A stretch of DNA of 7,502 nt from JACOYH01 sp964469735 (GTDB lineage: Bacteria > Patescibacteriota > Minisyncoccia > Minisyncoccales > MHMH01), in assembly GCA_964469735.1 (NCBI GenBank), contig CAYXYS010000028.1:1-7502 (forward strand). The letters run 5' to 3'. The position numbers and the translations under genes are program-made. Positions 1-5,797 of this stretch are shown here, piece by piece. Positions within the stretch are counted from its first letter, which is position 1; each line of letters opens with the position of its first letter. The notes below the pieces were generated by a model, which was given only the letters and a program-made list of their open reading frames with translations, had not been told where the DNA came from and did not search any database.

Positions 1-15
1 CCGAATAAAAAGGGC

Positions 16-44
16 TTGACTGGTTGTCCCCTTTATGCTAAACT
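16..44 (+). promoter_or_regulatory. Likely sigma70-type promoter of the cold-shock gene
   Basis: A -35-like TTGACT (16-21) is followed after 17 bp by TAAACT (39-44, four of six matches to TATAAT). Transcription would start near 51. That leaves a leader of about 100 nt before the ATG at 150, which is A/T-rich and has no clear Shine-Dalgarno. It holds a small imperfect dyad at 106-124 (AGGT/ACCT core). Long structured leaders are known for cspA-type mRNAs in other bacteria; here that role is only inferred. Bases 1-15 show nothing assignable. Confidence 0.45.
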
Positions 45-149
45 TATTTTTGTAAGTTAGTTCTCTAGTAAAAAAAATAAGTCGATTTTATTGGGAGCAC
101 TAGGCTTTAGGTTAAAACCTTAAAACATTAATCAAGCTTAAAAACAGTC

Positions 150-347
150 ATGGAAGGAACTATCAAAACCCTTACTGACAAAGGATTCGGATTCATCGCC
201 GTTGACGGCGAGGATAAGGATCTTTTCTTCCACAGAAATGAGCTTCAGGGCGTAAGCTTTGAAGAGCTCAAAGTGGGAGACAAAGTGTCTTTCGAAAAGG
301 GTGATTCCCCTAAAGGACCCAACGCACTGAACGTTCAGCGCATATAA
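150..347 (+). CDS. Cold-shock domain protein (CspA family)
   Basis: This is a 65-residue single cold-shock domain, the normal size for bacterial Csp proteins. RNP1 is visible as KGFGFI (11-16) and RNP2 as DLFFH (24-28), followed by GDKVSFE and the closing block PKGPNALNV that is typical of the family's C-terminal strand. The family binds single-stranded RNA and DNA through these aromatic residues. It acts in the cytoplasm as an RNA chaperone during cold adaptation or general growth. The ATG at 150 is chosen because MEGTIKTL matches the usual first strand; no Shine-Dalgarno precedes it. The gene is monocistronic, with its own promoter and a strong terminator 20 nt after the stop. Family assignment is firm; whether it is cold-induced cannot be read from the sequence. 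Confidence 0.95.
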   Translation: MEGTIKTLTDKGFGFIAVDGEDKDLFFHRNELQGVSFEELKVGDKVSFEKGDSPKGPNALNVQRI

Positions 348-365
348 GGTCATTTTAGGAAGTAC

Positions 366-399
366 GATCGGGCTCGTTTATCGAGCCCGATTTTATTTT
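366..399 (+). terminator. Rho-independent terminator after the cold-shock gene
   Basis: A perfect 10-bp stem pairs ATCGGGCTCG (367-376) with CGAGCCCGAT (382-391). The loop is 5 nt (TTTAT) and a T-rich tail TTTATTTT follows. It closes the cold-shock transcription unit. Confidence 0.92.
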
Positions 400-411
400 G
401 CTAGCCGTTAC

Positions 412-436
412 TTGACCGTTGATTTTCCTGTATAAT
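412..436 (+). promoter_or_regulatory. Likely promoter of the DUF378 gene
   Basis: A perfect TATAAT (431-436) follows the preceding terminator. A TTGACC lies at 412-417, but the spacer is only 13 bp, shorter than the usual 16-18, so the -35 assignment is doubtful. The start point would fall near 442-443, exactly where the motif AAAGGTCG begins, giving a leader of about 30 nt. Confidence 0.5.
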
Positions 437-472
437 GCATTAAAGGTCGAAGGAAGCTCATTTTATTTCAAT

Positions 473-676
473 ATGAAATTAATAAAAAACATTGCTTGGA
501 TCCTCGTCATCATCGGGGGTCTTAATTGGGGGCTGGTCGGACTAATGGAGTACGACTTGGTTGCAGCTTTATTCGGCGACATGTCTGCTACCTCAAAGGT
601 AATATACGATCTGGTCGGTCTTTCAGCGCTGTATCTGATTTTTGCCTGCCTTATGGGGCCCAAAAAGCAAATATAA
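473..676 (+). CDS. DUF378 family small membrane protein
   Basis: The product is a 67-residue protein with two predicted membrane segments, roughly residues 4-26 and 40-62. The N-terminus (MKLIKNIAWILVIIGGLNWG) is typical of DUF378 (the YuzA group). The rest, an LVGL..YDLVAALFG stretch and a second helix with YDLVGLSALYL, also fits that family. The function of DUF378 proteins is not known; they are short two-helix integral membrane proteins. The ATG at 473 is preferred over an in-frame TTG at 419, because the sequence between them would add non-conserved residues and includes the -10 box. The only purine-rich stretch (AAGGAAG, 450-456) is too far upstream for a normal Shine-Dalgarno. The gene stands alone between two terminators. 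Confidence 0.85.
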   Translation: MKLIKNIAWILVIIGGLNWGLVGLMEYDLVAALFGDMSATSKVIYDLVGLSALYLIFACLMGPKKQI

Positions 677-692
677 TAGGTTTACGCTATCG

Positions 693-720
693 AGGCCGCC
701 TCTTGCGGGGCGGCTTTTTT
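693..720 (+). terminator. Rho-independent terminator after the DUF378 gene
   Basis: GCCGCC (695-700) pairs with GGCGGC (709-714), extended inward by a T-G and a C-G pair (701-702 with 707-708) around a TTGC loop. A run of six T (715-720) follows. Confidence 0.9.
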
Positions 721-737
721 ATACCTTCCTTCTTTGG

Positions 738-743
738 TATAAT
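738..743 (+). promoter_or_regulatory. -10 box giving a probably leaderless mRNA
   Basis: A perfect TATAAT lies 7 nt before the ATG at 751. With the usual distance from -10 to start point, transcription would begin at 750-751, so the mRNA would have essentially no 5' leader. No good -35 is seen; the matching position is the T-run of the preceding terminator. Similar arrangements occur before 3013 and 6555. Confidence 0.5.
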
Positions 744-750
744 AAAAAAG

Positions 751-1173
751 ATGAAAGACCACGTCATAAAAATATTCTGGCTGCTGATTGCGAATTTTGC
801 TTTTATTGTTGCTATGTTTTTATGTCCACCGCTGCGGGAACTTTTTAGAGGTTCCCTCTGGTTTCTTGCTCCGTTTGCCGTTTTTCTTATTCTTGGTTTA
901 ATTCTCCTTTATCTTTTATTGAAAAAAGGGGGCGGAGCAGGCTCCAGAAAATTTCTCATACTGACCGCCTCTTCGGCAGTAGGCGTTTTTCTGAGCATTC
1001 TTTTGCATAATTTTGTTTACGGCATAATGGCTTTTTTGTTCGGCCGGGATTTCTGGGAAAGAGCCGGATTGGGCGATGAGCCATTTTTCTTTATTCTTGC
1101 CGTAATAGTTTTCCCGGCGCTTTTTGTGGTCGGGGTGGTGGGAACAATTATTACGCTTATTAAACGAAAATGA
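751..1173 (+). CDS. Four-helix membrane protein, function unknown
   Basis: I do not recognise a family. The product is 140 residues, strongly hydrophobic, with four likely membrane segments at about residues 8-25, 36-57, 67-95 and 111-136. Short basic loops (KKGGGAGSRK between helices 2 and 3, KRK at the C-terminus) suggest positive-inside topology. There is no signal peptide cleavage site, no catalytic motif and no cysteine pair. The ATG at 751 sits 7 nt after a TATAAT. The frame is open further upstream, but that extension would run through the DUF378 gene and its terminator. The stop overlaps the next start as ATGA (1170-1173), so it is translationally coupled to the SdpI-like gene. A shared role with that protein is likely but unproven. 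Confidence 0.75.
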   Translation: MKDHVIKIFWLLIANFAFIVAMFLCPPLRELFRGSLWFLAPFAVFLILGLILLYLLLKKGGGAGSRKFLILTASSAVGVFLSILLHNFVYGIMAFLFGRDFWERAGLGDEPFFFILAVIVFPALFVVGVVGTIITLIKRK

Positions 1174-1799
1174 GAAAGAGTTATTTGGCGGTTATTTTCA
1201 TTATTTTGCTGTCTTTTGCTATAGGCGTTTATTTTTATCCTCAACTGCCCGAACCAATGGCTTCCCACTGGAATAGCCGGGGAGATGTGGACGGCTATAT
1301 GTCCAAGTTTTGGGGCGTATTTTTGTTGCCTTTAGTTCTCTTGGGCGTCTTTCTTCTTTTTGTAATAATTCCCAGAATAGATCCGTTAAAGAATAATATA
1401 GAAAAATTCCGGAAATATTTCGACGGGCTAATTGTTTTGCTTAGTTTTTACTTTATTTATCTCTATGCTCTGACCATTGCCTGGAATTTAGGGAAAATTT
1501 TTAACTTTACTCTTTTTATGATTCCCTCCATGGCCGCCCTTTTTTATTATTGCGGAGTAATGATTGAAAACGCCAAAAGGAATTGGTTTGTTGGAATCAG
1601 GACGCCTTGGACGATGAGCAGCGAAGAGGTGTGGAATAAAACGCACCGCCTTGGAGGAAAGCTTTTCAAGGCAGCCGGAATTGTGGCTCTTTTGGGATTG
1701 GCTTTCCCGGAATGTGCCATAATTTTCGTTATTGTTCCGGTTTTAGGGGCATCTCTTTATACTATCGTCTATTCTTACCTGGAATACCGGAGAGGCTGA
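1170..1799 (+). CDS. SdpI family / DUF1648 membrane protein
   Basis: The product is 209 residues, close to the length of Bacillus SdpI. An N-terminal DUF1648 region (about 5-75) contains the signature PEPMASHWNSRGDVDGYMSK (27-46): an extracytoplasmic loop after the first helix. Further membrane segments lie near 48-67, 85-105, 112-130 and 166-202. The C-terminal SdpI block is seen at 137-164, with RNWFVGIRTPWT and VWNKTHRLGGK. In Bacillus subtilis, SdpI gives immunity to the SDP toxin and captures the repressor SdpR. Here no ArsR-type regulator or toxin gene is next to it, so that role should not be assumed. Many family members are orphan membrane proteins. The start overlaps the preceding stop by 4 nt and has no Shine-Dalgarno, so it probably depends on translational coupling. 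Confidence 0.87.
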   Translation: MRKSYLAVIFIILLSFAIGVYFYPQLPEPMASHWNSRGDVDGYMSKFWGVFLLPLVLLGVFLLFVIIPRIDPLKNNIEKFRKYFDGLIVLLSFYFIYLYALTIAWNLGKIFNFTLFMIPSMAALFYYCGVMIENAKRNWFVGIRTPWTMSSEEVWNKTHRLGGKLFKAAGIVALLGLAFPECAIIFVIVPVLGASLYTIVYSYLEYRRG

Positions 1800-1843
1800 T
1801 TTCTATACAATTTCTCTCTTTTTTGTTAACATAGATATAGATT

Positions 1844-2989
1844 ATGATGTTTTCTCTGGATAAAAAACGAATTTTAGCTTTATTATTTTCGGCGGTTTTT
1901 TTGTTTGGCGCCGGTTTTTCTTCGGCTCAAGAGGACCAACTTGAGATGTTTTTCTTTTACAGCGAAACTTGCCCCCATTGCGCTGCGGAAAATGCCTTCC
2001 TTGATAAGATAGAAAAAGAGCATCCCCAGTTAAATATCAACAGATATTTAATCAGCGACCAGAAAAACCGCGATCTTTATCTGGAATTGAGCGAGCAATA
2101 TGGCACCGAAAGATACTTAGGCTTGGTTCCCATAACCTTTTTCGGCGAAGATTTTTTCCTGGGCTTTGACGACAGCGTGGGAGAGCAGATAGAAAGGTCC
2201 ATACAAAAGCAGCTGGAAAACGGCGAAAACGGAACGGGAGGCGACGAAAGACTGAATTTGCCGATTATCGGAGAAATCAATCCGGAAGATTATTCTTTGC
2301 CCGCCCTTGCCGCAATCCTTGGGTTTTTGGACGGCTTTAACGTCTGCTCTTTGGGAGCCCTTGTTCTTATCCTCGCCTTGGTATTAAGCATCGGCTCTAG
2401 AAGCAAAATTATTATTTTTGGATCCACTTTCATTGTCACTACTGCCTTTGTCTACGGCCTGTTAATCGGCTTTTGGTATAAGCTGTTTTCTTTTATGGCC
2501 CCCTATTTAAGAGTTATGGAAATTGCCATAGGCTTGCTGGCAGTAGCTGGGGGCGTGTATTTCTTAAAGCAGTTCATTAAGTTTAGAAAGTACGGCCCGA
2601 CCTGCGAGATGGGAGCCGGCAAGAAGCTCATTTCAAAGTTTTCCGGAAGGCTGGAGCAGTCTTTTAAGCAAAAAAGGAATATCTTTCTTATATTCCTGAC
2701 AGTTTTATTCTTTGCCGGGCTGATTACCGTGGTTGAATTTCCCTGTTCAGCTGTGGTGCCTGTCGTTTTTGCCGGAATACTGGCCAAAGCCGGGCTTTCT
2801 TCCTTGTCTTATTTATCCTACATCGCTCTTTTCGTCTTCTTCTATATGCTGGATGAGATCATTGTTTTTTTAGTGGCGGTTTTAAACATGAAGCTCTGGA
2901 TTACTCAAAACAAATACGTTACGTGGATTACTTTAATTGAGGCGGTTATTCTCTTCTTCTTCGGGGCTTATTATTTAATTGGCTTTTAG
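1844..2989 (+). CDS. Thioredoxin-like domain fused to CcdA/DsbD-type membrane thiol carrier
   Basis: The product is 381 residues. It has an N-terminal signal sequence (about 1-28, ending SSA) and a thioredoxin fold at 32-126 with redox motif C43-P-H-C46 and a cis-proline context (VPITFF, P96). A Gly/Asn-rich linker (126-134) leads to a membrane domain at about 152-381 with roughly six helices. Two membrane cysteines in characteristic settings, GFNVCSLGAL (C168) and EFPCSAVVP (C301), match the pair that carries electrons in DsbD beta/CcdA. The family moves reducing power from cytoplasmic thioredoxin across the membrane; here the fused outer thioredoxin domain is the natural acceptor. ATGATG offers two starts (1844 or 1847). 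No Shine-Dalgarno is seen. It lies 44 nt after the SdpI-like gene, with a possible -10 (TACAAT, 1806-1811), so it may be transcribed separately or read through. Confidence 0.87.
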   Translation: MMFSLDKKRILALLFSAVFLFGAGFSSAQEDQLEMFFFYSETCPHCAAENAFLDKIEKEHPQLNINRYLISDQKNRDLYLELSEQYGTERYLGLVPITFFGEDFFLGFDDSVGEQIERSIQKQLENGENGTGGDERLNLPIIGEINPEDYSLPALAAILGFLDGFNVCSLGALVLILALVLSIGSRSKIIIFGSTFIVTTAFVYGLLIGFWYKLFSFMAPYLRVMEIAIGLLAVAGGVYFLKQFIKFRKYGPTCEMGAGKKLISKFSGRLEQSFKQKRNIFLIFLTVLFFAGLITVVEFPCSAVVPVVFAGILAKAGLSSLSYLSYIALFVFFYMLDEIIVFLVAVLNMKLWITQNKYVTWITLIEAVILFFFGAYYLIGF

Positions 2990-3006
2990 GGCCATAGTGA
3001 TAGAAT
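2979..3006 (+). promoter_or_regulatory. Extended -10 promoter, probably leaderless, for the cation transporter operon
   Basis: TTGGCT (2979-2984, four of six) is followed after 16 bp by TAGAAT (3001-3006, five of six). TG sits one base upstream of the -10 (2998-2999), the extended -10 arrangement. The ATG lies 7 nt after the -10 hexamer, so the transcript would start at about the start codon. The -35 overlaps the end of the CcdA-type gene. Confidence 0.45.
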
Positions 3007-3012
3007 TAAATA

Positions 3013-4254
3013 ATGGACAAGGAAAAAGTTTCCATAATTAGTACTTTTGTTAACGTGCTCTTGGGAGCGAGCAAGCTTTTTGTCGGACTCCTGTCCAACA
3101 GCGCCACCCTTATCGCCGACGGAATCCATTCCACTTTGGATGTTCTTTCCTCATTCGTCACCTTTTTGGGCATCAAGTCTTCCCAAAAGCCGGCTGACGT
3201 TGAGCATCCTTACGGACATTACGCAAAAGAGACTTTGGCCGGGCTGATTGTGGCCTTACTTTTGGCGGTTACCGGCGGCTGGATTGTTTATGAAGGAGTA
3301 ACCCAGCTTATTTCCCCCGAAGAAGTTGATATTAACATGTGGGGGTATGCGGTCGTAATTGCCTCGATCGTTATCAATGAAGTGATGGCCAGGATTAAGT
3401 TCCGCTACGGCAAGGAAGGCGAGAGCCTGGCTTTGATAGGGGACGCCAAGCACTCCAGGGCCGACGCCATCTCCTCAATAGGGGTTTTGGCGGGATTGTT
3501 TTTAATAAGATTTTTTCCTGCAGCCGACGGCATTTTAGCAATACTTATAGGAATATATATCTTAAAAGAAAGTTTAAGCATCGGCAAAGAGGTTTCAGAC
3601 AATTTGGTAGGAGTAAGGGACGTCAGGACCGAAGAGAAGATAAAGAAGGTTTGTCAAGATATGAAAATTCCCCTAGACGACGTGAAGACGAAGAAAATAG
3701 GGCCGGCTGTTTTCGGAGAATTATCTTTGGGCTTTGACCCGCGGATGAAACTAGACGAGGCCGAAGCCATTTCGAAAAAACTCCAGGATAAGCTTTTAGC
3801 TGAAATAAACGAGCTTAAATACGTTGTCGTTAAGCTTGAAAGCCATAATCTTAAAGAGGGCGCAATCAGGCCGGAGTGGTCTGGATTCGGAAGAGGCGCG
3901 GGAAGATTCAGGTTCAGGCAGAAGAGAGGGGGCTTTATAAAAGAAATGGGTTCTCCGAAAGAAGGCTACCGGATAATGGTTCCAATTAAAGACAACGAGA
4001 TTTATAAAGACTTTGGCGCTCCGGAGTATCTGGTAATAGATAAGAAAGATGGTAAGATAATCCACAAAGAAACAATAAACAATCCCAGTTTCAGTCCGGA
4101 GCAGGGAGGGGGGATGAGGATGGTTCGGTCTATTAAGCCTGATGAGATAATAACCAAATCAATCGGCGAAGGCGCAAGAGAAAATGCCGAGGGAATGGGC
4201 ATCAAAGTAACGGTTGTTTCCAAAGATAAAAAATTGACGGATATCACAAAATGA
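3013..4254 (+). CDS. Cation diffusion facilitator (CDF) fused to a NifX/FeMo-cofactor-type domain
   Basis: The product is 413 residues, while a usual CDF has about 290-300. Residues 1-195 form the six-helix transporter, with the metal site H39xxxD43 in helix 2 (ADGIHSTLD) and H147xxxD151 in helix 5 (GDAKHSRAD). The H/D pair in helix 2 is the form found in many zinc-type CDFs, so Zn export is most likely; Fe, Co or Mn cannot be excluded. Residues about 200-283 are the cytoplasmic dimerisation domain. A Gly/Arg/Phe-rich linker (290-308) leads to residues about 318-403, which resemble the dinitrogenase iron-molybdenum cofactor domain (PF02579 type): RIMVPIKDN, DFGAPEYLVID, a GGG turn at 365-367, and IGEGARENAEGMGIKV. 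That domain may sense or bind metal; this is inference. The ATG at 3013 follows an extended -10 box. The stop overlaps the next small ORF as ATGA. Confidence 0.88.
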   Translation: MDKEKVSIISTFVNVLLGASKLFVGLLSNSATLIADGIHSTLDVLSSFVTFLGIKSSQKPADVEHPYGHYAKETLAGLIVALLLAVTGGWIVYEGVTQLISPEEVDINMWGYAVVIASIVINEVMARIKFRYGKEGESLALIGDAKHSRADAISSIGVLAGLFLIRFFPAADGILAILIGIYILKESLSIGKEVSDNLVGVRDVRTEEKIKKVCQDMKIPLDDVKTKKIGPAVFGELSLGFDPRMKLDEAEAISKKLQDKLLAEINELKYVVVKLESHNLKEGAIRPEWSGFGRGAGRFRFRQKRGGFIKEMGSPKEGYRIMVPIKDNEIYKDFGAPEYLVIDKKDGKIIHKETINNPSFSPEQGGGMRMVRSIKPDEIITKSIGEGARENAEGMGIKVTVVSKDKKLTDITK

Positions 4255-4382
4255 ATTCTTTATTTTGTATTTTACTCAGCACTTTTTGCATCAGCTTAAT
4301 AGCCTTTATTGAAGCACTGGCCTTGTTTTTGAAAGAAGACAAGATTTATGTTATTAATAAAATTAGCGCAAAGGTCGGTTAA
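4251..4382 (+). pseudogene. 43-codon ORF resembling a truncated ZIP metal transporter N-terminus
   Basis: The start overlaps the CDF stop as ATGA (4251-4254), so it is positioned for coupled translation. The product is one hydrophobic segment (about residues 2-27) followed by LKEDKIYVINKISAKVG. The pattern LLSTF.ISLIA.I..L.LFLKEDK resembles the first helix and loop of bacterial ZIP-family transporters (SLI..I....L.LKEK...), from memory and not from a search. A complete ZIP protein has about eight helices, and nothing of the remainder is present: the SDR start lies 16 nt after the stop. I read it as a decayed or cut-off ZIP gene beside a CDF gene. It could instead be a genuine one-helix small membrane protein. 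Its 3' end contains a TAAAAT (4358-4363) and AAAGGTCGG (4370-4378) that may serve as a promoter for the SDR gene. Confidence 0.5.
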
Positions 4383-4398
4383 CAAGGATATTTTTTAT

Positions 4399-5157
4399 AT
4401 GAATTTAAAAAATAAAGTTGCTATAATCACTGGCGCTCGAAGGGGAATGGGCGAGTCCCACGCCCTGACTTTTGCCCAAGCGGGAGCCAAAGTGGTTGTT
4501 TCTGATATTTCCCTGGAGGACTGCGAGAAGGTTGTTAAGGAGATAGAGAAAACGGGAGGCGAAGCCGTGGCTTTCAAGTGCGATGTCAGCAAAAAAGAGG
4601 AAGTCGACAAAATGGTGGCTGCTACCGTTGAAAAATGGGGGAAGATAGATATTCTAATCAACAACGCGGGCATCTGTCAGTTCAAGCCCTTCCTGGAACT
4701 GACCGAGGAAGAATGGGATAAGACAATAAACATCAACCTGAAAGGATACTTTTTGTGCGCCCAGGCCTGTGCCAAGGAGATGGCAAAACAAAAGAGCGGG
4801 GTGATTGTCAATATTGCTTCTATAGCCTCAGGCCAAGTCGGGGTGGGCTTTGCCACTCTGGCTCACTATTCTGCCTCCAAAGGAGGCATTATCGCTTTTA
4901 CTGAAACTCTGGCTCAGGAGCTGGCACCCCACAATGTAAGAGTGAATGCCGTCGCCCCCGGAATGATAGAAACCCCCATGATAGACCCCTTGACCTCAGA
5001 TCCCGAACAAAAGAAAGCTGTTTTAAGCAGAATCCCCCTAAAAAGAGCCGGCGATTCCCAAGAAGTTTCCAATCTGGTTCTCTTTTTAGCTTCAGACAAA
5101 TCGTCCTACATGACCGGCTCCACCGTTGTGATTGACGGAGGTTGGCTTGCCACCTAA
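4399..5157 (+). CDS. Short-chain dehydrogenase/reductase, classical FabG-like type
   Basis: The product is a 252-residue cytoplasmic oxidoreductase of normal family length. Visible motifs are the dinucleotide-binding TGARRGMG (11-18), D36 at the end of strand 2 (favouring NAD(H) over NADP(H)), CDV (61-63), NNAG (88-91), N113, S141, and the catalytic Y157-SAS-K161. The ending MTGSTVVIDGGW is classical. Substrate cannot be read from sequence: 3-oxoacyl-ACP reductase and sugar or alcohol dehydrogenases share these motifs. The ATG at 4399 is preferred over the in-frame ATG at 4348, because MNLKNKVAIITG is the usual beginning. AAGGA at 4384-4388 is a weak ribosome-binding site at workable spacing. 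It sits between the CDF/ZIP remnant and the glycosylase, whose ATG begins one base after this stop. Confidence 0.9.
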   Translation: MNLKNKVAIITGARRGMGESHALTFAQAGAKVVVSDISLEDCEKVVKEIEKTGGEAVAFKCDVSKKEEVDKMVAATVEKWGKIDILINNAGICQFKPFLELTEEEWDKTININLKGYFLCAQACAKEMAKQKSGVIVNIASIASGQVGVGFATLAHYSASKGGIIAFTETLAQELAPHNVRVNAVAPGMIETPMIDPLTSDPEQKKAVLSRIPLKRAGDSQEVSNLVLFLASDKSSYMTGSTVVIDGGWLAT

Positions 5158-5158
5158 A

Positions 5159-5734
5159 ATGGATGAGTTGAGGAAAATAAAAGAAGAGGTTTTGGCTTGC
5201 CGAAAGTGCCCGCTTTCCCAATACAGAAAGGAAAACGGATACTTTCCTGTTATCGGCGAAGGCAGCCACTCAGCCGACATTGTGTTTATCGGGGAAGCCC
5301 CCGGACTTAATGAAGCTAAAACCGGCCGTCCTTTTTGCGGGGCGGCCGGCAGGGTTTTAGACGAGCTTTTAACCTCAATAGGAATAAAGAGGAGCGATAT
5401 TTATATTACCAACCTACTTAAAGACAGGCCCCCCGGGAACAGAAACCCAAAACCCGAAGAAATAGAGGCCTGCACGCCTTATTTAGACAGGCAGATTAAG
5501 GCAATTAAGCCCAAGGTCGTTTGCACTTTGGGAAATTTTTCCATGTTTTACATTTTTGAAAAATACGGTCTTAAAGAGGAAATAAAAGGGATAAGCAAAA
5601 TTAAAGGAAAGATGTTTAGGGCTGATTCTTTTGTTTTAATTCCTCTATATCATCCGGCTGTTGCCGTTTATAACGCCAATATGAAAGAGGCCCTTAAGCA
5701 GGATTTTAAAATTTTAAAGAAGTTTTTAAGTTGA
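5159..5734 (+). CDS. Family 4 uracil-DNA glycosylase, with one cluster cysteine replaced by Asp
   Basis: The product is 191 residues, usual for family 4 (UdgA type). This enzyme cuts uracil from DNA at the start of base-excision repair. Motifs seen: CRKC (C14, C17), GEAPGLNE (45-52), TGRPFCGAAGR (55-65), KDRPPGNRNP (88-97), EIEAC (C105), and HPA near the end (H165-P166). The family normally carries a [4Fe-4S] cluster on four cysteines, the third in a KCRPPGNR context. Here the codon is GAC, giving D89. The other three expected cysteines are present, and C60 is extra. The cluster may be Asp-ligated, use C60, or be lost. The ATG one base after the SDR stop is chosen over an in-frame TTG at 5132, because MDELRKIKEEVLACRKCPLS is the normal start. 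Its TGA overlaps a TTGACA promoter element. Confidence 0.92.
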   Translation: MDELRKIKEEVLACRKCPLSQYRKENGYFPVIGEGSHSADIVFIGEAPGLNEAKTGRPFCGAAGRVLDELLTSIGIKRSDIYITNLLKDRPPGNRNPKPEEIEACTPYLDRQIKAIKPKVVCTLGNFSMFYIFEKYGLKEEIKGISKIKGKMFRADSFVLIPLYHPAVAVYNANMKEALKQDFKILKKFLS

Positions 5735-5760
5735 CAAAAAGTTTGATTTTAGGATAAATT
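5731..5760 (+). promoter_or_regulatory. Likely promoter of the zinc-ribbon gene
   Basis: A perfect TTGACA (5731-5736) overlaps the glycosylase stop codon. The best -10 is TAAATT (5755-5760, four of six) with an 18-bp spacer. Transcription would begin near 5767 and give a leader of about 95 nt before the TTG at 5863. There is no terminator between the glycosylase and this gene, so read-through may add to expression. Confidence 0.45.
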
Positions 5761-5797
5761 ATTAATATTCGCACATTAAATAAAGGAGGAAGCAGAA

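Noticed and set aside
9..34. AAAGGG/CCCTTT pairing at the window start as a terminator of an upstream gene
   Set aside because: Six weak pairs with a 14-nt loop and no clean T-run. It also overlaps a better promoter reading.
526..750. Upstream extension of the 140-residue membrane protein (start near 526)
   Set aside because: It would overlap the DUF378 gene in another frame and run through that gene's terminator and the -10 box at 738-743. The residues are non-natural, and the ATG at 751 gives a clean membrane protein.
4348..4398. Earlier in-frame ATG for the SDR gene
   Set aside because: The extra 17 residues precede the conserved MNLKNKVAIITG beginning and overlap the ZIP-like ORF, which itself has an ATGA-coupled start.
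4872..4888. TGCCTCC/GGAGGCA hairpin in the SDR gene
   Set aside because: Short, with a 3-nt loop, within codons of the conserved SASKGG motif. Expected by chance in a gene of this size.
5132..5158. In-frame TTG start for the uracil-DNA glycosylase inside the SDR gene
   Set aside because: The ATG at 5159 is one base after the SDR stop and gives the usual family N-terminus.
4898..5269. Minus-strand open frame of 123 codons across the SDR/glycosylase junction
   Set aside because: It lies opposite two well-supported genes, has a low-complexity Arg/Ser-rich translation and no recognisable motif.
5322..5349. CCGGCCG/CGGCCGG inverted repeat in the glycosylase gene
   Set aside because: Only 7 bp with a 14-nt loop, explained by codons for the conserved TGRPFCGAAGR motif.
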